Shown one piece after another: positions 17,843-25,761 of a stretch of 31,534 nucleotides of DNA. The notes beneath the pieces were generated by a model. It ran no database searches. It was not told where the DNA came from and worked only from the letters and a program-made list of their open reading frames with translations. This DNA comes from TMED26 sp042088965. Its GTDB lineage: Bacteria > Pseudomonadota > Alphaproteobacteria > Thalassobaculales > Thalassobaculaceae. The stretch is taken from positions 1-31,534 of the forward strand of contig JBELLC010000019.1 in NCBI GenBank assembly GCA_042088965.1, read 5' to 3'. The position numbers and the translations under genes are program-made. Position 1 is the stretch's first letter. Each line of letters starts with the position of its first letter.

Positions 17843-18076
17843 ATGAGCGATGTTGCCGATCGGGTAAAAAAAATCGTTGTCGAGCATCTCGGCGTTGACG
17901 AAGCCAAAGTGACCGAGGGAGCCAGCTTTATTGATGATCTTGGCGCTGACAGCCTCGATACTGTTGAGCTTGTCATGGCATTCGAAGAAGAGTTTGGGTG
18001 CGAAATTCCAGATGATGCAGCGGAGACAATTTCCACGGTCAAAGATGCGATCGTGTTTATTGAAGCGAATACCTAA
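17843..18076 (+). CDS. acpP: Acyl carrier protein
   Basis: Carries growing acyl chains on a phosphopantetheine arm. The true product is 77 aa from ATG 17843, with AAGGA about 10 nt upstream. A longer frame from 17732 includes 37 non-native residues. The prosthetic-group serine is Ser37 in the classic GADSLDT, followed by acidic helix II (VELVMAFEEEFGCEIPDD) that binds partner enzymes. The overall charge is strongly negative. The gene is separated from both neighbours by long spacers (210 and 160 bp), each with an inverted repeat, which suggests its own transcript in addition to any operon message. Confidence 0.98.
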   Translation: MSDVADRVKKIVVEHLGVDEAKVTEGASFIDDLGADSLDTVELVMAFEEEFGCEIPDDAAETISTVKDAIVFIEANT

Positions 18077-18079
18077 TAG

Positions 18080-18138
18080 GTGAAATGGGCCGTGCGTGGT
18101 GTGTTATCCCGGTAACGTCAGGCGTACGGCTATTTCAT
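18080..18138. promoter_or_regulatory. Long imperfect hairpin between acpP and fabF
   Basis: Four bases past the acpP stop, TGAAATGGGCCGTGCG (18081-18096) can pair with CGTACGGCTATTTCA (18123-18137), giving about 14-15 base pairs with one G bulge and G-U wobbles. Inside the loop GTTAT and GTAAC (18103-18116) form a second hairpin. There is no T-run, so it is not a standard intrinsic terminator. It could protect the acpP 3' end or limit read-through to fabF. Confidence 0.5.
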
Positions 18139-18236
18139 GATGTGACTTAAGGCTTGCGCGGATAGGCCATCATAAACCGATCTGTAACGGATCCTCTTTT
18201 GACGGTCTTCATCTCGCATGCGGGGCGAGGTTTGTG

Positions 18237-19502
18237 ATGAGACGGGTTGTCGTTACGGGAATGGGTATGGTGTCGCCGCTTGGTTGTGGGGTGGCGCCAT
18301 CATGGGCGCGCCTCATCAATGGCGAGTCAGGAATTAGCGCGCTCGACAGCCCTGATTTTGCGGATTTGCCCGCACGTCTTGCCGGTCAAATCAAGGTCGG
18401 GGATGCGGCCGATGGTCTGTTTGATCCAGACTTGGTAATGCCACCGAAAGACCAACGCAAGATTGACCGTTTTATCCTCTTTGGTCTCGCAGCTGGACAA
18501 GAGGCGATTGAAGATTCTGGATGGAAGCCAAGTGGCGAAGAAGATCAGAACCGCACCGGCATTTTGATCGGCTCGGGAATTGGCGGGTTGCAAGCGATTG
18601 CCGATACAGCCGTCCTGTTGAAAGAACGTGGCCCGCGCCGAGTCAGCCCGTTTTTTATTCCCTCAGCGTTGATCAATTTGGTCTCCGGCCAATTATCCAT
18701 CAAATACGGCTTTCGTGGCCCTAACCATGCGGTTGTCACTGCTTGTGCGACGGGCGCGCATGCCATTGGCGATGCAGCGCGCTTGATTCAATATGATGAT
18801 GCTGACGTGATGGTGGCTGGCGGCTCAGAAGCGGCGGTATGCCGGATTGGCATGGCCGGATTTGCGGCCGCGCGTGCCTTATCAACAAGCTATAATGAAA
18901 CGCCTGAAAAAGCCTCACGGCCTTGGGATAAAGGTCGCGATGGCTTCGTCATGGGTGAGGGGGCGGGGGTTGTCGTTCTCGAAGAATTAGAGCATGCGCG
19001 CGCTCGTGGTGCGAAGATTTACGCAGAAGTTGTCGGCTATGGCCTGTCCGGAGATGCCCATCACATTACGGCCCCGGCGGCCGATGGCAATGGCGGCATG
19101 CGGGCGATGGCGGCGGCCCTCAAACGGGCGCAAATTTCACCGGATAGTATTGATTATATTAATGCCCATGGCACCTCCACCCCACTAGGTGATGAGATCG
19201 AGTTCGGGGCGGTTAAACGGTTGTTTGGCAGTGCGGCAGAAACAGTCTCAATGTCATCTACAAAATCAGCTGTTGGCCATTTACTGGGCGCCGCTGGCGC
19301 TGTTGAAGCGGTATTTTCGATCTTGGCCATGCGCGACAATGTGGTGCCGCCAACTTTGAACCTAGAAGATCCATCAGATGAGTGCTTTGGCATTGATCTG
19401 GTGCCCTTACAGGCGCGAGAGCGGCCAGTTCAAACCGTGTTGTCCAATTCTTTCGGTTTTGGTGGTACCAACGCTTCATTGGTCCTCTCGACTCCTGAGT
19501 AA
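18237..19502 (+). CDS. fabF: 3-oxoacyl-ACP synthase II
   Basis: Condensing enzyme that elongates acyl-ACP with malonyl-ACP. From ATG 18237 the protein is 421 aa (GTG 18234 is an alternative one codon upstream), with GAGG 7 nt before the ATG. The catalytic triad is Cys170 (VTACATGAHAIG), His311 (INAHGTSTPLGD) and His348 (SAVGHLLGAAG), with Lys343 in the STKSAVGH loop. The N-terminal RRVVVTGMGMVSPLG and the final SNSFGFGGTNASLV are the family ends. The length and Cys-His-His triad exclude FabH. mltG starts 14 bp after its stop. Confidence 0.97.
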   Translation: MRRVVVTGMGMVSPLGCGVAPSWARLINGESGISALDSPDFADLPARLAGQIKVGDAADGLFDPDLVMPPKDQRKIDRFILFGLAAGQEAIEDSGWKPSGEEDQNRTGILIGSGIGGLQAIADTAVLLKERGPRRVSPFFIPSALINLVSGQLSIKYGFRGPNHAVVTACATGAHAIGDAARLIQYDDADVMVAGGSEAAVCRIGMAGFAAARALSTSYNETPEKASRPWDKGRDGFVMGEGAGVVVLEELEHARARGAKIYAEVVGYGLSGDAHHITAPAADGNGGMRAMAAALKRAQISPDSIDYINAHGTSTPLGDEIEFGAVKRLFGSAAETVSMSSTKSAVGHLLGAAGAVEAVFSILAMRDNVVPPTLNLEDPSDECFGIDLVPLQARERPVQTVLSNSFGFGGTNASLVLSTPE

Positions 19503-19516
19503 ATGCGGCGGCTGTG

Positions 19517-20479
19517 ATGTTCACCCGCCTCATCTTGTTGCCAGTCGTGATCGCCAGTGCGATTTTAATGGGGCTTTGGTGGGGGCATCATGAAATTGGC
19601 GCTCCGGGGCCTTCACGCACCGTTACCAGGGTTATTATTCCAGCAGGACAGGGGCTGGACGGGATTAAACAGGCCTTAACTTCGGCGGGGATCATTCGCC
19701 ATCCGTGGTTGTTTGATTTGGCTGCGCGAATCAGTGACCAGGCCCGGCAATTGAAGGCAGGTGAGTTTGATTTTCCAGCTGGCGCGAGCATTGCCGACGT
19801 TTTGGTGATTCTGCGTCTTGGGCGCAGTGTTGTTTATAAACTGACAATCCCCGAGGGGCTTTCCAGTGCCGAAATTGCCGACCGGTTGCGCGCTGAGCCA
19901 GCACTTTCAGGCGATATCATGGACATCCCGGTGAACGGCGCTTTGTTGCCGGAAACCTATTATTTTTCGCGTGGCGATCAGCGGGCAGATATCCTGCAAC
20001 GGATGCGTGATGCGATGGCGAAGACAGCAGACCGTCTTTGGCGTAGCCGGGCCAATGATCTGCCTGTCTCAAGCCTTCATGATGCGGTGACGTTGGCGTC
20101 AATCGTGGAGAAAGAGACAGCTGTCGCAGCTGAACGTGAGGTCATCGCCGGTGTGTTCATGAACCGTTTGCGCAAAGGCATGCGCTTGCAATCAGACCCA
20201 ACGGTTGTTTTTGCTCTCACAGGTGGTCCGCCGTTGCCACGCGCTTTAACCCGCCGAGATTTAAAACAGCCTCATCCCTATAATACCTATCTCATAAAAG
20301 GCTTGCCGCCGGGGGCCATCACCAACCCTGGTGCGGCGGCATTGGCGGCTGTCATGCAGCCTGCGAAGACGCCCTATTATTATTTTGTGGCCAATGGCAA
20401 AGGCGGCCACGCTTTTGCCGAGACCTTGGCGAAACATAATCGTAATGTGGCGGCATGGCGGCGCTTAAACCGCAAATGA
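19517..20479 (+). CDS. mltG: Endolytic peptidoglycan transglycosylase MltG
   Basis: Membrane-anchored lytic transglycosylase that cuts nascent glycan strands and helps set their length. The 320-aa protein has one N-terminal transmembrane helix (about residues 4-23), a LysM-like region (about 37-100, with VIIPAGQGLDGIKQAL and KAGEFDFPAG), and the YceG domain. The catalytic Glu lies in LASIVEKET (residues 193-201). Downstream motifs include VFMNRLRKGMRLQSDPTV, HPYNTYLIKGLPPGAITNPG and YYFVANGKGGHAFA. Its place after fabF is normal in alphaproteobacteria. No strong ribosome binding site is seen; GTG 19514 is an alternative start. Confidence 0.95.
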   Translation: MFTRLILLPVVIASAILMGLWWGHHEIGAPGPSRTVTRVIIPAGQGLDGIKQALTSAGIIRHPWLFDLAARISDQARQLKAGEFDFPAGASIADVLVILRLGRSVVYKLTIPEGLSSAEIADRLRAEPALSGDIMDIPVNGALLPETYYFSRGDQRADILQRMRDAMAKTADRLWRSRANDLPVSSLHDAVTLASIVEKETAVAAEREVIAGVFMNRLRKGMRLQSDPTVVFALTGGPPLPRALTRRDLKQPHPYNTYLIKGLPPGAITNPGAAALAAVMQPAKTPYYYFVANGKGGHAFAETLAKHNRNVAAWRRLNRK

Positions 20480-20501
20480 GCTCATGTATATCACCTGAGC
20501 T
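20479..20501 (+). terminator. Weak hairpin after mltG
   Basis: AGCTCA and TGAGCT, starting in the mltG stop codon, form a 6-bp stem around an 11-nt loop and are followed by only TTTG. It may mark the end of the fab-mltG transcript but lacks a proper T-run, so the call is weak. Confidence 0.25.
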
Positions 20502-20558
20502 TTGAGGCTTAGAAAAGGTTGATGGGCCGCCTCAGGAGCGGCAAAGGGAGAGGAAAAT

Positions 20559-22163
20559 ATGCGCGGTGCAGATGTTATTGCTCAAGGGTTAGCAGCAGCG
20601 GGTGTGGAGGTTATTTTTTCCCTCTCCGGTAATCAAATCATGGTCATTTATGATGCCTGCATTGAGGCCGATATTCGGGTGATCCATGTGCGTCATGAGG
20701 CCGCCGCCGTCTATATGGCAGAGGCCTATGCACAGCTTACCGGCGGAATTGGTGTCGCCTTGGTGACCGCCGGGCCAGGGTTAGCATCGGCCATGGGGCC
20801 AATGTTTACCGCGATGATGTCCGAATCGCCCGTGCTGCTGTTGAGCGGCGACTCGCCGATTGCCCAAGATGGCAATGGCGCCTTTCAAGAGCTTGACCAA
20901 ACCGCGATTTCAGCGCCGTTGACGAAAGCCTCAAAACGGCCACAGACAGCCGAAGCCATCAGCACTGACTTAGCGGATGTGATCTGCTTGGCGCGCTCTG
21001 GACGCCCAGGACCAGTCCATTTGGCCCTCCCTGTTGACCTGTTGATGGCCGCAGCAAGTCTGAATGATGATTTTAATCATCAAATTAAGAAAATAGAACA
21101 ACGCCCTGATAAAAAAGAGATTAAAGATATTGTTTCAGCACTTGAAGCGGCTAAAAAACCGCTTATCGCTGTTGGCCCCGCGCTGACTTCAAGCCGGATC
21201 GGTGCTGTATTGACACATTTGAGCGACGCTGTTGACGCCCCTGTTATCGCTTTGGAAAGCCCACGCGGGTTGCGTGACCCAGCCATGGGGCGATTTGCAG
21301 AGGTTTTGGCACAAGCAGATTTGATCGTGACCATTCAAAAACCAGCGGATTTTATGCTTGGATTTTTAGCACCGCCAGCGGTTGATGCTGGTTGCACGGT
21401 GATGATGATTGACCCTGATGGCGATGTTTTGCGTGCTGCCCAAGGCAAGCTTGCAGAGCGTTTGAAGCGAACCGTGGTGGCAGATGGCCTGGCCAGTATT
21501 GAAGCGCTGACCGACGCAGGGGCGGGCGGCAGTGGCCGCCAGCTTTGGCGGCAAGAGGTTGCGCAGGCGATTGCTGCCCGCGTTGCTGTGGATGGCGCCG
21601 GATGGATGCCCATGCATCCGGCAACAGCTTGCGCGGTGATCGATGACTTTACCCGCAATGCCAAAGACTGCATCCATATTGGTGATGGCGGTGAATTTGG
21701 CCAATGGGCACAGGCTTTGGTGACCGCGCCCACGCGGGTTATTAATGGTCCCTCGGGCTCGATTGGGGGCGGCTTGTGTTATGCTATCGCTGCCAAACTT
21801 GCGCGGCCAGAGGCGACGGTTGTATTGACCATGGGGGATGGCAGTGCAGGGTTCCATTTAAGCGAGATTGAGACCGCCCATCGTTATGGCATTGCCATCA
21901 TTGCCGTTGTTGGCCATGACGCAAAATGGAATGCGGAGGTGCAATTGCAGATCCGCGATTTTGGCCCGAACAGAGTCTTTGAAACCGAATTAAACATGAC
22001 GCGCTATGATACGGCAGCAGAGGGGCTGGGCGGTTATGGCGCGCATGTCCGCCAGACAGCAGCCTTCCGCGAAGCCATGGCGGCGGCCGATGCCAGTGGC
22101 TTACCAGCGCTTATCTCTGTTGAGATTGAGGGTCTATCAGCACCTTCTGGTCCCAGTCATTAA
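20559..22163 (+). CDS. Acetolactate-synthase-like TPP-dependent enzyme
   Basis: Thiamine-diphosphate enzyme of the acetolactate synthase/oxalyl-CoA decarboxylase superfamily; the exact substrate is not known. The 534-aa protein has the N-terminal PYR domain with catalytic Glu47 (VRHEAAAVYMAEAYA), TAGPGLASAMG and the middle FAD/nucleotide-type domain (about 190-320). The C-terminal PP domain carries the metal-binding GDGSAGFHLSE near residue 425. The usual Asn-Asn after it is replaced by His-Asp in VVGHDAKWN. A strong GGGAGAGG site precedes ATG 20559. No ilvN regulatory subunit is adjacent, so housekeeping branched-chain synthesis is unlikely. It converges on korB, 21 bp away. Confidence 0.85.
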   Translation: MRGADVIAQGLAAAGVEVIFSLSGNQIMVIYDACIEADIRVIHVRHEAAAVYMAEAYAQLTGGIGVALVTAGPGLASAMGPMFTAMMSESPVLLLSGDSPIAQDGNGAFQELDQTAISAPLTKASKRPQTAEAISTDLADVICLARSGRPGPVHLALPVDLLMAAASLNDDFNHQIKKIEQRPDKKEIKDIVSALEAAKKPLIAVGPALTSSRIGAVLTHLSDAVDAPVIALESPRGLRDPAMGRFAEVLAQADLIVTIQKPADFMLGFLAPPAVDAGCTVMMIDPDGDVLRAAQGKLAERLKRTVVADGLASIEALTDAGAGGSGRQLWRQEVAQAIAARVAVDGAGWMPMHPATACAVIDDFTRNAKDCIHIGDGGEFGQWAQALVTAPTRVINGPSGSIGGGLCYAIAAKLARPEATVVLTMGDGSAGFHLSEIETAHRYGIAIIAVVGHDAKWNAEVQLQIRDFGPNRVFETELNMTRYDTAAEGLGGYGAHVRQTAAFREAMAAADASGLPALISVEIEGLSAPSGPSH

Positions 22164-22184
22164 CCACAGGAAGGCGGCGGCAGA

Positions 22185-23219
22185 TTATGCTGTGTCAACC
22201 TGCCAAGTGCGCCCGCCCATCAAAACCTCTCGGATATCTTCATGGGCATTGCTGTCGGCTGCCACCGGGGTGACTTGAGCCAATAGGGCGGTTTCAAAGG
22301 TTTCCGCTGGCGCACAGTATAGGGTGCCAATGACTGTTGGAAAACCATCGCCGCCAAGCTCAGCCAGAAGCCCGGCTAAGACGGAATTGGTTTCATCATG
22401 GATCAATGCATCGTCTTCAGTGATGCCATTTTCACCGATGAGTGCCACCTCTATTGCCAGGGTTTTGGTGTTCAAGCGCAGGCATTTCTCGCGTTCTTGG
22501 CCAAAGATCAGGGCCTCGCCGTGACGGGCAACAACCAAATGGTCGGGCGCGGTTTTCTTATTGGTCACGTTATCAAAAATGCCATCATTGTAGATGATAC
22601 AGTTTTGCAGGATCTCGACAAAAGAGGTGCCTGTGTGGCCGCGCGCGCGGTGAAAGGTTTCCACCAAATGTTTTTGTTGGGTATCAATTGAGCGCGCGAC
22701 GAATTTAGCGCCGCTGCCAAGGGCAAAGCGACATGGCTGTAAGGGCGCATCAACAGATCCAAGCGGGGTGGATGGGCTGACCATGCCAGGCTGTGAGGTG
22801 GGAGAATACTGCCCTTTGGTGAGGCCGTAGACCTCGTTATTAAACAACAATAATTGCACGTCAACATTCCGGCGCAGAAGATGCATCAGATGATTTCCAC
22901 CAATTGATAGGCCATCGCCGTCGCCAGTGACAATCCAGACATCTAATTCGGGATTGGCCAGTTTGACGCCTGTGGCGACAGCCGGCGCGCGTCCGTGAAT
23001 GGTGTGAAAGCCATAGGTCGACATGTAATAAGGGAACCGCGAGGAACAGCCGATGCCAGAGACAAAGACAGTTTTTTCACGAGCTGCTTCAGCTTCGGCG
23101 AGAGTCTTTTGAACAGCTTTTAAAATCGCATAATCACCACATCCAGGGCACCAGCGCACTTCTTGATCAGACGCATAATCCTTGGCCGTCAGCTTGGGAG
23201 CGGGGGTTTGAATGTTCAT
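22185..23219 (-). CDS. korB: 2-oxoacid:ferredoxin oxidoreductase, beta subunit
   Basis: TPP- and [4Fe-4S]-binding subunit of a 2-oxoacid:ferredoxin oxidoreductase, most like 2-oxoglutarate:ferredoxin oxidoreductase. From ATG 23219 (one base after the korA stop) it is 344 aa; an upstream frame to 23261 lies inside korA. Cluster ligands are Cys24 and Cys27 (RWCPGCGDY), Cys58 (GIGCSSR) and Cys207 (LQNCIIYND). The TPP/Mg site is GDGDGLSIGGNH (99-110) with Asn127-Asn128. The segment LTKGQYSPTSQPG is typical of KorB. It must work with KorA. No ferredoxin gene is directly next to it. Confidence 0.93.
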   Translation of the reverse strand: MNIQTPAPKLTAKDYASDQEVRWCPGCGDYAILKAVQKTLAEAEAAREKTVFVSGIGCSSRFPYYMSTYGFHTIHGRAPAVATGVKLANPELDVWIVTGDGDGLSIGGNHLMHLLRRNVDVQLLLFNNEVYGLTKGQYSPTSQPGMVSPSTPLGSVDAPLQPCRFALGSGAKFVARSIDTQQKHLVETFHRARGHTGTSFVEILQNCIIYNDGIFDNVTNKKTAPDHLVVARHGEALIFGQEREKCLRLNTKTLAIEVALIGENGITEDDALIHDETNSVLAGLLAELGGDGFPTVIGTLYCAPAETFETALLAQVTPVAADSNAHEDIREVLMGGRTWQVDTA

Positions 23220-23220
23220 T

Positions 23221-25110
23221 TTAAGCCTCGAGGAGTTGGCGAATACGGTTTTGAATTTCACTGACTTGGAACGGCTGGCCCGTCACCTTCGTGAGGGAAA
23301 CAGGCTCAATCCCTGTTTCAGCGCGCAGTAAGCTGGCCAATTGCCCGGTGTTCATTTCTGGCAGCAGCAGGTGATCAAATTGGCTTAGCAGGGCGGTCAA
23401 ATTTCGCGGTAAGGGCCAGATGTGACGAAGTTGAATTAAACTGATGTCATGGCCATCGCCGCGGGCGCGGCGGACGGCGACCCGGGCAGCGCTATAGGGC
23501 GAGCCCCAGGTCAAAACCGCTAACCTGCCGTGGTCATTGCCGATTTCAACGGTTTGCTCTGGTAAAAAGTCAGCGATACCGGCAATTTTGCCAACGCGCG
23601 CATCGGTCATCCGCTGGTGGTTGTCGCGGTCATAAGATACATTACCGCTGTTAAAATCCTTTTCCAGGCCGCCAATTCGGTGTTCAAGCCCTGGCGTGCC
23701 TGGCACGGCCCACGGCCGTGCGCCCGTTGCCGGGTCGCGTAAATAGGGATGAAAGCCATCGCTTTCAGTCTGAAACTGCACTGGGTTTTCGGCATAGGCG
23801 GGATCGTTGAGGTCGGGGATTTCCCATGGCTCTGCCGCGTTGGCGATATAACCATCAGACAGCAATATCACAGGCGTCATAAAACGCGTGGCAATCTCAA
23901 TTGCTTCAATCGCCCGCTCGAAGCAATCAGCGGGTGAGGCGGCTGCGATAACCGGCACAGGGGCATCGCCATTGCGGCCATAGACCGCTTGATTAAGGTC
24001 AGCTTGCTCGGTTTTGGTGGGCAGGCCGGTGGAGGGGCCGCCGCGTTGCACATTAATGATCACAAGCGGCAGTTCTGTGCTGATCGCCAAGCCGATGGCT
24101 TCAGTCTTGAGGGCAATCCCCGGGCCTGATGAGGTTGTGATCCCCAGCGCGCCTGCGTAGGACGCACCAATTGCGGCACAAATTGCGCCAATTTCATCTT
24201 CGGCTTGAAAGGTCACGACGCCTTTGTCTTTAAACCGAGACAAGCTATGGAGGAGCGGCGAGGCCGGGGTGATGGGATAAGAGCCAAGCATGATCTTCAG
24301 GCCCCGCAACCGTGCCCCTGCATACAAACCCCATGCCAGGGTTTCAGAACCTGTGACGGTGCGATAAAGCCCAGGATTGGTTGGCGCAGCGGGAATGTCA
24401 AACCGCTCCACGGGGGTTGGCATTTCAGCTGTTTCGCCGAATACATGGCCTGCTTTTAAAGCTGTTAAGTTTGACTCTCGAACCTGTTCATCTTTACGGA
24501 ATCGGCTTTCCAGCCAAGTGGTCACCACACTGATATCACGGCCAAACATCCATAGAACCAGCCCGAGGGTCCACATATTCTTACAGCGCAAGGCCGCCTT
24601 CAGGGACAACTCAAAAGGTTTAACCGATGTCAGTGTCAGCTTGCTGATATCGAGCTCAATAATTTTAAAGCGCGCCAGACTGTCATCTGTCCGGGGGTCT
24701 TCTTGATACCCTGCTTTTGCCAAATTACGGTCGGTAAAGGTGCCGCTGTCGAGCAGGATGGTGCCACCATCGCGCAAATCAGCGAGGGAGACTTTTAACG
24801 CTGCGGGGTTCATCGCCACCAATAAATCAACAGCATCGCCATAGGTTTGAATTTCCGTCTGGCCAATGTTGATCGAATAGGCTGAAACCCCATAGGTTGT
24901 CCCAATTGGAGCGCGAATTTCTGCTGGAAAATCAGGAAAGGTTGCGAAGTCATTGCCAAATTCGGCAGCTGCGGCCGCAAACTGGGTTCCGGTTAACTGC
25001 ATGCCATCGCCAGAATCGCCAGCAAAGCGGATTCGGACAAAATCCTCTCCTGGGGTGCGCGGAACGGCGCGGGCGTGAGGATTTTCCAAGCGTGAAAGTG
25101 TTGTCGTCAT
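23221..25110 (-). CDS. korA: 2-oxoacid:ferredoxin oxidoreductase, fused gamma-alpha subunit
   Basis: Partner of KorB that oxidatively decarboxylates a 2-oxoacid, probably 2-oxoglutarate, to the acyl-CoA with electrons passed to ferredoxin. In the 629-aa protein, residues about 24-190 form the gamma domain (RIRFAGDSGDGMQLTG), and residues about 225-629 form the alpha (PFOR N-terminal and domain II) part, with MLGSYPITPASPLLH, TFQAEDEIGAICAAIGASYAG, TTSSGPGIALKTEAIGLA and the typical QRGGPSTGLPTKTEQADL. Start choice is uncertain: MTTTLSRL at 25110 fits the family, while ATG 25140 has a better GAGG site, and a frame runs to 25164. Fused gamma-alpha subunits are common in bacteria with an aerobic KorAB. 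Confidence 0.92.
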   Translation of the reverse strand: MTTTLSRLENPHARAVPRTPGEDFVRIRFAGDSGDGMQLTGTQFAAAAAEFGNDFATFPDFPAEIRAPIGTTYGVSAYSINIGQTEIQTYGDAVDLLVAMNPAALKVSLADLRDGGTILLDSGTFTDRNLAKAGYQEDPRTDDSLARFKIIELDISKLTLTSVKPFELSLKAALRCKNMWTLGLVLWMFGRDISVVTTWLESRFRKDEQVRESNLTALKAGHVFGETAEMPTPVERFDIPAAPTNPGLYRTVTGSETLAWGLYAGARLRGLKIMLGSYPITPASPLLHSLSRFKDKGVVTFQAEDEIGAICAAIGASYAGALGITTSSGPGIALKTEAIGLAISTELPLVIINVQRGGPSTGLPTKTEQADLNQAVYGRNGDAPVPVIAAASPADCFERAIEAIEIATRFMTPVILLSDGYIANAAEPWEIPDLNDPAYAENPVQFQTESDGFHPYLRDPATGARPWAVPGTPGLEHRIGGLEKDFNSGNVSYDRDNHQRMTDARVGKIAGIADFLPEQTVEIGNDHGRLAVLTWGSPYSAARVAVRRARGDGHDISLIQLRHIWPLPRNLTALLSQFDHLLLPEMNTGQLASLLRAETGIEPVSLTKVTGQPFQVSEIQNRIRQLLEA

Positions 25111-25262
25111 TGTCAAATCTCTATCGTCGTAAGCGATCATGCGTGTCCTCAAAAGAACCTGCACATCAATGAATTACGCTTGGTCGGGCGCTGGGTCAAA
25201 TCAAACTAAACGTGATCCTGATACCAGACCTGGCGATGAACCGATTTAGGGTCTTGTCTGAC

Positions 25263-25288
25263 AGCGGCAGCGAATCGGGCTTGCCGCT
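25263..25288. promoter_or_regulatory. Inverted repeat in the korA / DUF35 divergent region
   Basis: AGCGGCA and TGCCGCT (7 bp) pair around a 12-nt loop, and a T-rich stretch (CTTCTTTTG) follows on the plus strand. It lies 45 bp before the DUF35 start and 150 bp upstream of korA. No plus-strand gene precedes it, so it may be an attenuator in the leader of the operon or an operator. Confidence 0.35.
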
Positions 25289-25332
25289 TGCCTTCTTTTG
25301 CGCAGGCGCTAGGGTAATGACTTTCAAACCAC

Positions 25333-25761
25333 ATGGATATGCCAATGGTGTCTCTGCCACAGCCCCCCGTTTTAACCGCCGAAGCGCAGCATTTTTTCGC
25401 CGCCGCCGCTGCGGGGCGGTTGGAATTGCAGGCCTGTAACGCCTGTGGGACGGTGTGGTTTTATCCGCGGCCAGCGTGCAGCGCCTGTGGGGCAACAGAC
25501 TATCACTGGCAGACGATGAGTGGTCAGGGCATCGTCGCCAGTTTTTCAATTGTTCACCGTGCCCCGTCGCCGGAATTTCGCGCAAAAGTGCCTTATGTTG
25601 TGGCCATGATTGATCTGGCTGAAGGGCCGCGCATGATGGCGAATATCGTCGGTGATGATGCACGGGAGGTGGCCATTGATGACGCCGTTCAGGTCGTTTT
25701 TGAAGCCCGTGGTGAGGGCACCGCGATGCCGCAGTTTGAACGTGCTGGAGCGGACGAATGA
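25333..25761 (+). CDS. Zn-ribbon/OB-fold protein, DUF35 (ChsH2-type partner)
   Basis: Small partner protein for thiolase-superfamily enzymes. The 142-aa product has a rubredoxin-like zinc ribbon with four intact Cys ligands (Cys35, Cys38, Cys49, Cys52) followed by an OB-fold (about 60-130, including GIVASFSIVHRAPSPEF and PYVVAMIDLAEGPRMMANI). DUF35 proteins bind CoA-ester enzymes in archaeal HMG-CoA synthase and in the steroid-degrading Ltp2/ChsH2 aldolase. ATG occurs at 25333, 25339 and 25345, and no clear ribosome binding site distinguishes them. The stop overlaps the thiolase-like start (ATGA), so the two are likely made in equal amounts and form a complex. Confidence 0.9.
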   Translation: MDMPMVSLPQPPVLTAEAQHFFAAAAAGRLELQACNACGTVWFYPRPACSACGATDYHWQTMSGQGIVASFSIVHRAPSPEFRAKVPYVVAMIDLAEGPRMMANIVGDDAREVAIDDAVQVVFEARGEGTAMPQFERAGADE

